63,168 nucleotides of DNA. Source: an uncultured Coriobacteriaceae bacterium. Lineage in GTDB: Bacteria; Actinomycetota; Coriobacteriia; Coriobacteriales; Atopobiaceae. Under the pieces are notes generated by a model that saw only the letters and a program-made list of their open reading frames with translations, was not told where the DNA came from and ran no database searches. The translations under genes and the position numbers were made by a program. This document shows, one piece after another, positions 43,195-50,971 of this stretch. The stretch's first letter is position 1. The number at the start of each line of letters is the position of its first letter. The stretch lies in the NCBI GenBank assembly GCA_902795065.1, contig CADBJR010000013.1:1-63168 (forward strand). The letters run 5' to 3'.

Positions 43195-44460
43195 CTAACC
43201 CACCTCCACGATCTCGAGCGTCGGTGCGGCGCCTGCGGGTACCCGCGCCTCCAGCGAGAGCATGCTGGCAGGTGCGACGGCAACCAGCCGCTTGCGCGCC
43301 AGGATTACTCCGCCCGCGACCACACGCAGCTCCACGCGCTCGGCGGGATGCTGCACACGGCAGAAGAAGCGCAGGTCGCGGGGTCCATCTCCCACCTGCA
43401 CACGCTGTGGGACGCACGCGCCCACATTGCCCGCTGTCGTCACGGGCAGATAGGGGCGCTCGTCCGGGCATCCAGCGTCAAGCCACGCGCACGCGCCGCG
43501 CGCCGCCAGCTCGCCCGATTCGCTCACATAGTCCACGAGGTCGAAGACGATGCTCACGTTGCCCGATGCGAAGATGCCGGGCACGTTGGTCATGAAGGTG
43601 TCGTCCAGCATGGGTCCGCGGGTCACGGGATCGAGCTCCACGCCCGCCTGCTTCGACAGCTCGTTCTCGGGGATGAGGCCCACGGCGAGGACGAGCAGGT
43701 CGCAGGGTACGTAGCGCTCGGTGCCGGCAACGGGCTTGCCGTCTGCTCCGCGTGCGGCAACGGTGACCCCCTCAAGGCGGTGCTTTCCGTGCACGCGCGA
43801 CACCATGTGCGAGAGGCGCAGGGGGATGCCGTAGTCCTCGAGGCACTGCACGACGTTGCGCGCCAGGCCGCCCGGATGGTCCATGATCTCGTAGACGCCC
43901 TCGACCTCGATGCCCTCGAGCGCCATGCGGCGCGCCATGATGAGCCCGATGTCGCCGGATCCGAGAATCACGGCGTGCGTCCCGGGCAGATAGCCCTCCA
44001 CGTTGATGTAGCGCTGCGCAGCGCCCGCGGTGATGACGCCTTGGGGGCGCTCGCCGTGGAGCAGCACCTGCGCTGCCGTGCGTTCGCGGCAGCCCATGGC
44101 GAGGATGACCGCGCCCGCGCGCACGTGCACCATGCCGTCGGTCGGGTTGGTCGCCCAGATCTCGCGGTTCGCCGCAAGCTCGAGCACCATCGTGTCGAGC
44201 AGCACCTCGATGCGCGCGCCGTCGGTCCGCGCCGCTTCGAGCCGGTCGATGAAGCGCTGCGCGTAGGTGCAGCCGCTCACGGACTCGCCGAAGCGGAGCA
44301 GCCCGAAGCCGTCGTGGATGCACTGCTGCAGGATGCCGCCCAGCTCGGTGTTGCGCTCGAGGATGGCGCAGCTGCGTCCGCGGTGCGCGACCTCGAGGGC
44401 GGCTGCCAACCCCGCAGGACCACCGCCGATGACGGCGACGTCAACGCTCAGCTCACGCAC
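43195..44460 (-). CDS. NAD(P)/FAD-dependent oxidoreductase (GlpB-like partner)
   Basis: A 421-residue flavoprotein. The FAD motif is VAVIGGGPAGLAAALE at the N-terminus, a second dinucleotide motif is VILGSGDIGLIMARR, and the late FAD motif reads GIFASGNVS. A redox pair of the thioredoxin-reductase type is not visible. In related operons this protein sits between the glycerol-3-phosphate-dehydrogenase-like protein and DUF1667, probably carrying electrons. It overlaps the upstream gene by eight bases. Confidence 0.87.
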   Translation of the reverse strand: MRELSVDVAVIGGGPAGLAAALEVAHRGRSCAILERNTELGGILQQCIHDGFGLLRFGESVSGCTYAQRFIDRLEAARTDGARIEVLLDTMVLELAANREIWATNPTDGMVHVRAGAVILAMGCRERTAAQVLLHGERPQGVITAGAAQRYINVEGYLPGTHAVILGSGDIGLIMARRMALEGIEVEGVYEIMDHPGGLARNVVQCLEDYGIPLRLSHMVSRVHGKHRLEGVTVAARGADGKPVAGTERYVPCDLLVLAVGLIPENELSKQAGVELDPVTRGPMLDDTFMTNVPGIFASGNVSIVFDLVDYVSESGELAARGACAWLDAGCPDERPYLPVTTAGNVGACVPQRVQVGDGPRDLRFFCRVQHPAERVELRVVAGGVILARKRLVAVAPASMLSLEARVPAGAAPTLEIVEVG

Positions 44461-46345
44461 GGCCGCTCACCTCCCCGCTGCCCCCACGGCTGTCGCAGCG
44501 CAGCACCTCGCTTCCAGGGCCGTGCAGGCACACCTCGGTGGGGTCGCAGCCCAGCTCGCGGGCGATGATCTCGAGCACGCGCGGTTGGCAGAAGCCGCCT
44601 TGGCAGCGACCCATGCCCGCGCGGCAACGCCGCTTGATGGCGTCGATAGACCGCGGCACGATGGGCGCGCGCAGCACGTCGAGGATCTCGCCCTCGGTGA
44701 TGCCCTCGCAACGGCAGACGATGCGTCCGTACTCGGGCCGCTCGGCGATGAGTGCGTCGCGCTCCTCGTGCGAGAGCTCGCGCAGGCGCACGGGGCGGTC
44801 GCGGCGCGGGTTGAATGCGGGGTTCTCGCCCACGGGGCGCTCCTCGCGCGCCGCGTCTTCGCGGATGATGCCGGCCACCATGCACGCGATGGCGGGGGAG
44901 GAGCCCACGCCGGGGCTCTGGATGGCGCCCGCCTGCACGAGACCGCGGGTGACCTCGCTCATGCCGATCTGGAAGTCCTCGGAGAAGTCCGCGGGGCGCG
45001 AGCCGGCGAACAGGCGGATGATGTCGCGCTCGGAGACCTCGGGATTCTCGTTGATGGCCATGATGAAGCCGAGCTCCTCGTCGGTGGTGCGCGTCTCCTG
45101 TTTGTCGGGCACCTCTGTGGCCGATGGACCGATGAGGATGTTGCGGTCCGGCGTGAACTCCATGCCGCCGCCCTTGGAGTTGGGGTCGCGTCCCTGCTTC
45201 TTCTCGGGGTTCATGTGGCCCGTGAGATGCCGGTACATGGGCGGCTTGGCCTTGTCGATGATGGCGATCGTGCCGCGACGCGGGTGGATCGTGAAGAGGC
45301 GGTCGCCCGCCATCGCCGAGATCTCGTCGGAATAGGCGCCGGCGGCGTTGACCACGTAGCGGCAGCGGATGAGGCCGCGGCTGGTGAGCACGCCGGTGAT
45401 GCGGCGGCTTCCCTCCTCGCCGTCCTCCACACCGGCGATGCGCTCGGTCTCCACGCGGCAGACGGGTGTATCGAGCATGACGCGCACGCCGTTGGCCGCG
45501 GCGTTCTCGGCGAGCGCGACGACGACCTCGTAGGTGTTGACGCGTCCCTGGCTGGGCATCCACAGGCCCATGACCGGCTTGTGGCCGTACTCGGCGAGGG
45601 TGTGCTCGATCTCGAGGCACTGCTTGCCATCGATGAGGCGCGGGCGCCAGTCGCCGTTGCGCACGGCGGTCTTGAACTCGTCTGCCAGCTCGTCGATGTC
45701 CTCGGGATCCTCCACGTAGAGCAGGTCGCCGCAGCGATCGAACGAGAAGCCCAGCTCGTCGGCAAGCTGGTCCCACATGCGGTTGCCGAGCACGCTCATC
45801 TCGGCTTTGAGGGTGCCGGGAGTGACGCCGCCCGCATGGTGGACGCCGCCATTGTTTGCCTTGGATGCCCCACAGGCGACGTCCTCCGCCGCCTCGACGG
45901 CGATGACGCGCAGGTCGGTGCGGGAGAGCTCGCGGCAGATCGCAGCGCCCACGATGCCCAGGCCCACCACCACGACGTCGCACTCGGCGAGAAGACAGGC
46001 CTTCTCGCCCGCTGCGATCCAGGTGGAGTAGTCGCGTCGGGGGATGTCGACGTCCGCGGCGGTCATGTCGCTCACCACGTTGCGCACGCCCGCGACCTTG
46101 GCCACGGCGTGCGCGAGGTCGCAGAGCTGCTGGTAGCTGGCGCACTGGCCTGAGAGCGTCACCACGCCGCGGAAGTCGCATGAGGCGGAGATGCCCGCGG
46201 CGACGTCCGGGAAGCGCTCCGCCACGCATGCCAGCACGCGTGCGGCCAGCTCCTCGCGCTGTGCGGCGTCGAGCCGCTGGGCGCGGATGCGCTGCCAGGG
46301 GCGCTCGCCCTGCTCATCCTGCAGAAGCACGAACCCGTAACCCAT
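44453..46345 (-). CDS. Glycerol-3-phosphate-dehydrogenase-like flavoprotein with N-terminal BON and C-terminal [2Fe-2S] domains
   Basis: A 630-residue protein with three parts. Residues 15-100 resemble a BON domain (GVVTLSGQCASYQQL and AGVRNVVSDM). Residues 120-480 are a GlpA/GlpO-type FAD oxidoreductase with VVVGLGIVGAAICREL and NAAGAYSDEI. The C-terminal part (about 545-600) is a BFD-like [2Fe-2S] domain with CRCEG and CRAGMGRCQGGFC. It probably oxidises glycerol 3-phosphate or a related polyol phosphate. The N-terminal BON domain is not part of standard GlpA. Its start shares one base with the stop of the kinase gene. Confidence 0.82.
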   Translation of the reverse strand: MGYGFVLLQDEQGERPWQRIRAQRLDAAQREELAARVLACVAERFPDVAAGISASCDFRGVVTLSGQCASYQQLCDLAHAVAKVAGVRNVVSDMTAADVDIPRRDYSTWIAAGEKACLLAECDVVVVGLGIVGAAICRELSRTDLRVIAVEAAEDVACGASKANNGGVHHAGGVTPGTLKAEMSVLGNRMWDQLADELGFSFDRCGDLLYVEDPEDIDELADEFKTAVRNGDWRPRLIDGKQCLEIEHTLAEYGHKPVMGLWMPSQGRVNTYEVVVALAENAAANGVRVMLDTPVCRVETERIAGVEDGEEGSRRITGVLTSRGLIRCRYVVNAAGAYSDEISAMAGDRLFTIHPRRGTIAIIDKAKPPMYRHLTGHMNPEKKQGRDPNSKGGGMEFTPDRNILIGPSATEVPDKQETRTTDEELGFIMAINENPEVSERDIIRLFAGSRPADFSEDFQIGMSEVTRGLVQAGAIQSPGVGSSPAIACMVAGIIREDAAREERPVGENPAFNPRRDRPVRLRELSHEERDALIAERPEYGRIVCRCEGITEGEILDVLRAPIVPRSIDAIKRRCRAGMGRCQGGFCQPRVLEIIARELGCDPTEVCLHGPGSEVLRCDSRGGSGEVSGRA

Positions 46346-47886
46346 CAGTACAGCTCCTTCGCAATTCCGGAGATGGCGCCCACGAGCAGGTCGTAGCGCC
46401 TGAGCGCCTTATCGTATGCCTCGCGTGTGGCGGGGTCGGGCTCGAAGGTGCGGTCGATGCCGCCGGCGCCCGTGAGCTCGGCGGCCTGCTCGACGCTCTT
46501 CCAAACGCCCACACCCACGCCGGCGAGCATGGCGGCACCCAGCGCGGCCGCATCCTGCGTGTTGCGCATGGTGACGACGCGCCTGCCCAGCACGTCGGCT
46601 TTGATCTGGCACCAGAGGGGGCTGTTGGACGCTCCGCCCAGGCAGCGCACCTCCTCGATGCGCTGGCCGGTGGCCGCTTCGGTGCAGTCGACCATGCGGC
46701 GCACGTTCATCGCCGACGCCTCGAGGAACGCGCGGGCGATATGGGCGCGCGTGTGCTGCAGGTTGAGGCCGTAGAGGAGGCCCTTCCCGTACTGGTTGGT
46801 GTCGGGCGCTCCCGCTCCCTCGAAGTGCGGGAGCAGCACCAGCCCGTCCGAGCCTGCGGGCACGGTGGCGGCCATCTCGTCCATGGCCTCGTAGGCCGGT
46901 TGTCCGCCTGCCTGTTCCTCTGCGAGTTCGTCGGCGAAGAGCTGGTCGCGGAGCCAGCGGAACATGATGCCGCCCTTGGCGCCCATGTTGAGCAGGTAGC
47001 GCCCGGGTTCCACGCCGTAGAAGCAGGCCAGCTCGCCGTCCGGGTCGAGGACGGGTGCGTCGGCCATCGTGCAGACGGTGGTGAGGGCGCCGGTGGATTC
47101 GCTGAAGGTTCCCGGCGCGACGTTGCCCACGCCGATCGTGCCGCAGGCGGTGTCGAGGCCGCCCTGCACGATCGCGAGCGTGCGCGGCAGGCCCAGCTCG
47201 TCGGCGACCTCGGGCAGGATGGTGCCGAGCGGCGTCGCGCTGGGCAGCACCGGGGGCAGCACGCCCTCGTCGATGCCCAGACGTCCGAGCATCTCGGGCC
47301 ACCACGCGCCGGTGCGGATGTCGAGCATGTACGAGGAGCACCACAGCGACGGCTCGCCGATGGCGCGGCCTGCGAGGCGCAGGAAGAACCAATCCTCGAG
47401 CAGCACGATCCTGCTCGTGCGCGCGAGAACGTCGGGGCGGTTGCGGCGCATCCAGAGGATCTTCGCCGCGGGATAGAGCGAGATGATGGGTCCCTGGCCG
47501 GTGCGCTCGAGGATTTCCTCGGCGCCGAACCACGCGTTGATCTGCTCGGCTTCGGCCTGGGCGCGCGTGTCCATCCACACGATGAAGTTGCCCATGGGCT
47601 CGCCGTCGGCGTCGAGGAAGGTGAGCGTCTCGCCCTGCACCGAGAGGCTCATGGCGATGATGGCCGCGCGATTGATCCCCGCGGTGTCGAGGACGCGCTG
47701 GAGGCAGGTCTTGAAGGCGCCCCAGTAGACGTCGGGGCTCTGCTCGACCACGCCGGTGGTCGGGGTGATGAGGGTGTGCTCCACGGTGTTGACCGCCACC
47801 GCGCGACCGTCCGTGTCGAAGAGGCCCACCTTTACGGCGGTGGTGCCCAGATCGGCTCCGATGAGGTAGCGCCGCTCGTCGCCCAT
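46345..47886 (-). CDS. FGGY-family carbohydrate kinase (glycerol-kinase/xylulokinase type)
   Basis: A 513-residue kinase of normal family length. The first phosphate-binding loop is GADLGTTAVKVGLFD, and the second domain shows STGALTTVCT and GGASNSPLWCQI. The ATG at 47886 has GGGAGGAG upstream. First gene of a four-gene operon with the FAD dehydrogenase, its partner and DUF1667. Glycerol would be the simplest substrate, but the sequence also looks like xylulokinases, so another polyol or ketose is possible. Confidence 0.82.
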   Translation of the reverse strand: MGDERRYLIGADLGTTAVKVGLFDTDGRAVAVNTVEHTLITPTTGVVEQSPDVYWGAFKTCLQRVLDTAGINRAAIIAMSLSVQGETLTFLDADGEPMGNFIVWMDTRAQAEAEQINAWFGAEEILERTGQGPIISLYPAAKILWMRRNRPDVLARTSRIVLLEDWFFLRLAGRAIGEPSLWCSSYMLDIRTGAWWPEMLGRLGIDEGVLPPVLPSATPLGTILPEVADELGLPRTLAIVQGGLDTACGTIGVGNVAPGTFSESTGALTTVCTMADAPVLDPDGELACFYGVEPGRYLLNMGAKGGIMFRWLRDQLFADELAEEQAGGQPAYEAMDEMAATVPAGSDGLVLLPHFEGAGAPDTNQYGKGLLYGLNLQHTRAHIARAFLEASAMNVRRMVDCTEAATGQRIEEVRCLGGASNSPLWCQIKADVLGRRVVTMRNTQDAAALGAAMLAGVGVGVWKSVEQAAELTGAGGIDRTFEPDPATREAYDKALRRYDLLVGAISGIAKELY

Positions 47887-48079
47887 GGCTCCTCCCGTCT
47901 CCATGTGGCATGCATATCATGGCCACTTGTCTATGTTCCGACACACCGGGACGCGCGTCACGCGCCTTTCGACGTGCAGTCGTGCGGGCTGGACGAATGG
48001 AGGGGAAGGAGGATCCTCCAGGAGGGGATACAATGGGTTCCGAACCAGAACAGATCCGTTGAGTCCGAGAGGATGCGTG

Positions 48080-49780
48080 ATGTGCATGAAGCTCGTCGTT
48101 ATCGGTGGTGTCACCGGCGGTATGTCCACGGCGGCGCGTCTGAGGCGCCTCGACCCCACGGCGCAGATCGTCGTCTTCGAGCGCGGCGAGAACGTGTCGT
48201 TCTCGAACTGCGCCCTGCCGTACTATCTGGGCGGCGTCGTCGCGCAGAGCGAGAGCCTCATCCTGATGACGCCTGCATCGCTCAAGCGCCAGCACGACCT
48301 CGACGTGCGCGTGCGCTGCGAGGTCACCGCCATCAACCGCGACCGCAAGACGGTCACGGTGCTCGACCTCGCGTCCGGCGAAACCTTCGAGGAGCCCTAC
48401 GACAAGCTCATGCTCGCCCCCGGTGCGAGTCCCATCATGCCGAAGAGCATCGCCGGCATCGACCGTGCCAACGTGTTCAGCGTGCGCAACGTGGGCGATG
48501 TCGTGGCCATCAAGCAGGCGGTCGACCAGATCGAGCGCGTCGCCGTGGTCGGCGGCGGCTTCATCGGCGTCGAGGTCGCCGAGAACCTCAAGAACGCGGG
48601 CAAGCAGGTCGCCCTCATCGAGGGCACCGACCAGATCCTCGCCCCGTTCGACTACGACATGGTCCAGATCCTGCACAAGGAGCTCGACGACAACGGCGTC
48701 GAGCTGCACCTCTCGTCCACCGTCACCGCCATCGACGACGAGGGCGTCACGGTCAAGACCGCGCAGGGCGAGCAGCTCATCCCCGCCCAGGCCGTCATCA
48801 TGGCCATCGGCGTGGCGCCCGAGACCAAGCTCGCCGTGGACGCGGGCCTCGAGCTGGGCGAGACGCGCGGCATCCGCGTGAACAGCAACTACCAGACCTC
48901 CGACCCCGACATCTACGCCGTGGGCGACGCCATCGAGACTTACGACGCGCTCGCGCACCGCTGGGGCAGGCTCGCGCTCGCAGGCCCCGCCCAGCGCCAG
49001 GCGCGCGCCGCAGCCGACCACATGCGCGGCATGCCGGTCTCCAACAGGGGCTACATCGGGTCGTCCTGCCTGCGCGTGTTCGGACGCAACGCCGCCTGCA
49101 CCGGCCTCTCCGAGAAGGCCGCCAAGGCCGCCGGGTACTCCTACGACTCGGTCATGCTCTTCCCGACCGACAAGGTGGGCATCATGCCCGGCAGCCACTA
49201 CCTTGCGTTCAAGCTGGTCTTCGAGGTGCCCACGGGCAAGATCCTCGGCGCGCAGGCCATCGGCGCGGGCGAGGCGGACAAGCGCGTGGACGTCATCGCC
49301 ACGATGATCACCATGGGCGGCACCATCGCCGACCTCAAGGACCTTGAGCTGTGCTACGCGCCGCTCTTCTCCACCGCGAAGGACGTGGTCAACTTCGCCG
49401 CGCTCATCGCCGAGAACGTGCTCACCGGCCGCATGCCGCAGGTGCACGTGAGCGAGGTGCGCGGGCTCGTCGAGAGCGGCGCCTACATCGTCGACGTGCG
49501 CGAGGAGGGCGAGTTCGCGCGCGGGCACCTCAAGGGCGCCCACAACGTTCCGCTGTCGCAGCTGCGCTCGCGCATGGACGAGATCCCGCGCGATGTACCC
49601 GTCTACCTGCATTGCCGCTCGAGCCAGCGCAGCTACTACGCGCTGTGCTGCCTGCGCGGCAACGGCTGGACCAACGTGGTCAACATCAGCGGCTCGTTCC
49701 TGGGCATCAGCCTGTACGAGTACTTCAACGACAAGATGCTCGGCCGCGAGCCCATCGTCACGGCATACAACTGCAACTAG
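48080..49780 (+). CDS. CoA-disulfide-reductase-like flavoprotein fused to a rhodanese domain
   Basis: A 566-residue protein of the CoADR-RHD type. The FAD loop is VVIGGVTGGMSTAARLRR, the redox-active cysteine is C44 in SFSNCALPYYLGG, the NAD-binding loop is VAVVGGGFIGVEVAE and the later FAD motif is IYAVGDAIE. The C-terminal rhodanese domain (about 470-566) has the loop LHCRSSQRS with its catalytic cysteine. Such enzymes reduce CoA disulfide, persulfides or polysulfides with NADH. GAGAGG seven bases upstream favours the ATG at 48080 over that at 48086. Confidence 0.88.
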   Translation: MCMKLVVIGGVTGGMSTAARLRRLDPTAQIVVFERGENVSFSNCALPYYLGGVVAQSESLILMTPASLKRQHDLDVRVRCEVTAINRDRKTVTVLDLASGETFEEPYDKLMLAPGASPIMPKSIAGIDRANVFSVRNVGDVVAIKQAVDQIERVAVVGGGFIGVEVAENLKNAGKQVALIEGTDQILAPFDYDMVQILHKELDDNGVELHLSSTVTAIDDEGVTVKTAQGEQLIPAQAVIMAIGVAPETKLAVDAGLELGETRGIRVNSNYQTSDPDIYAVGDAIETYDALAHRWGRLALAGPAQRQARAAADHMRGMPVSNRGYIGSSCLRVFGRNAACTGLSEKAAKAAGYSYDSVMLFPTDKVGIMPGSHYLAFKLVFEVPTGKILGAQAIGAGEADKRVDVIATMITMGGTIADLKDLELCYAPLFSTAKDVVNFAALIAENVLTGRMPQVHVSEVRGLVESGAYIVDVREEGEFARGHLKGAHNVPLSQLRSRMDEIPRDVPVYLHCRSSQRSYYALCCLRGNGWTNVVNISGSFLGISLYEYFNDKMLGREPIVTAYNCN

Positions 49781-49794
49781 GGGAGTTGATCGAT

Positions 49795-50241
49795 ATGGCG
49801 GAGAAGATGACCGAGGCGCTGGCCAACGAGATGATGGACCAAGGCTACCACTGCTCGCAGGTCGTTCTCATGCACGCTGCCGAGGTGCTCGGTCGCGACA
49901 AGGACGACGCCCTGCGCATCTCGTCCGGCTTGGGCGGCGGGCTCTTCCACGGCGAGGTGTGCGGCACCGTGAGCGCGGCTGCCGTTGCCATCAGCATGAA
50001 GTACGGATTCCACGAGCCCAACCCTGGCGAGATCGACGACCTGCTCAAGGCCAAGGTGCACGAGTTCGAGGACCGCTTCATCGAGCGCTTCGGGTCGCTG
50101 CGCTGCAAGGAGCTTCTGGGCGGATACGACTGCCTGCTGCCCGAGGACGGCCAAGCCGAGGGCGTTCCCGAGGATCCGTGGGAGCATTGCGGCGCGTACT
50201 GCGCGTATGCCTGCGAGCTGCTCGACGATCTGCTGGGCTAG
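49795..50241 (+). CDS. C_GCAxxG_C_C family redox-type protein
   Basis: A 148-residue protein of the family defined by a Cys, a G-C-A/T-x-x-G segment and a C-terminal Cys pair. Here they are [21 protein letters not shown] and DCLLP followed by [13 protein letters not shown]. It starts 14 bases after the CoADR-rhodanese gene with a GGGGAG site and is likely co-transcribed. Members are common in anaerobes and are thought to be redox or metal-binding. Pairing with a disulfide/persulfide reductase fits that idea. Confidence 0.83.
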   Translation: MAEKMTEALANEMMDQGYHCSQVVLMHAAEVLGRDKDDALRISSGLGGGLFHGEVCGTVSAAAVAISMKYGFHEPNPGEIDDLLKAKVHEFEDRFIERFGSLRCKELLGGYDCLLPEDGQAEGVPEDPWEHCGAYCAYACELLDDLLG

Positions 50242-50288
50242 CAGGCTCTGGACAACGGACCGAACCGGCCGTGCGCAGAACAATGCGA

Positions 50289-50458
50289 TTTCTGGCACAA
50301 AGTGCGCTTATTCCGAGGTTTTCCGGCCTCATTTTCCCATCGGCGGAATAAGGGGTTCGCAAAACCGCAGGTCAGAGAGCCGCCACTTTTGCCCTATAGT
50401 CCCCCGATGGCGATTCCGCATCGAAAAACCTCGGAAAAAGTGCACCTTGTGCCAGAAA
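50289..50458. repeat. Long inverted repeat, diverged relative of the element at 42630 (copy 2)
   Basis: The core arms 50289-50322 and 50425-50458 are complementary at 31 of 34 positions, and pairing extends outward with interruptions on both sides. The arms contain TTTCTGGCAC and TTCCGAGGTTTT, and the loop-proximal part has CCCATCGGCGG and GATGGCGATTCCG, matching the element at 42630. It lies between the C_GCAxxG gene and the release-factor-like gene. Confidence 0.88.
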
Positions 50459-50500
50459 CGGCGCTTCTCCGTGCCAGTCGCCCGCGCTACCATTGTCCGC

Positions 50501-50878
50501 ATGGAGGACATGCAGCTCACATACCATGAGTACGCCGAGTTCGCGGCGCTCTCGCTCGAGGAGCTCTCGGAGCAGTGCGAGGCCGAGGCGTTCCATGCGT
50601 CCGGCCCGGGTGGACAGGGCGTCAACACGGCGGATTCCGCCGTTCGCATGCGCCACATCCCCACTGGCATCGTCGCGGTGAGCCGCGAGGAGCGCAGCCA
50701 GCTCCGCAACCGCCAGCTCTGCCTCGAGAAGATCCGTGCGGAGCTCAAGCGACGCTCGAAGAAGCCCAAGGTCCGCGTGAACACGCATCCCACCAAGGCA
50801 TCGGTGGCGCGCCGCCTGGCCGAGAAGCGCCGTGATGCCGAGATCAAGCGCCTGCGCCGCCGTCCCGAGGACGAGTAG
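50501..50878 (+). CDS. Stand-alone peptide-chain-release-factor domain protein (ArfB-like)
   Basis: A small protein of 125 residues with only the catalytic release-factor domain: the GGQ motif in [16 protein letters not shown] and a basic C-terminal tail rich in K and R ([14 protein letters not shown]). That layout matches ArfB/ICT1-type proteins, which release stalled ribosomes. A TACCAT at 50488-50493 would start RNA near 50500, so the ATG at 50501 may be leaderless; the ATG at 50510 has GGAGG only two bases away. Either gives nearly the same protein. Confidence 0.82.
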   Translation: MEDMQLTYHEYAEFAALSLEELSEQCEAEAFHASGPGGQGVNTADSAVRMRHIPTGIVAVSREERSQLRNRQLCLEKIRAELKRRSKKPKVRVNTHPTKASVARRLAEKRRDAEIKRLRRRPEDE

Positions 50879-50971
50879 CCCGGCTCCCTTGTCAACCCTG
50901 TTACAAAAAAGCAGCTCCGACATGGCCTGCGCTATCCTGTTCGATGCACCGCCATCTTCGAAAGGATCGCC

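Noticed and set aside
46180-49347. Very long plus-strand open frame over the kinase operon and CoADR gene
   Set aside because: It covers two genes on opposite strands with clear families and has the composition of a frame-shifted high-GC shadow.
42630-50458. Composite transposon bounded by the two related inverted repeats
   Set aside because: No transposase lies inside, no target duplication is visible, and the enclosed genes look like normal chromosomal operons.
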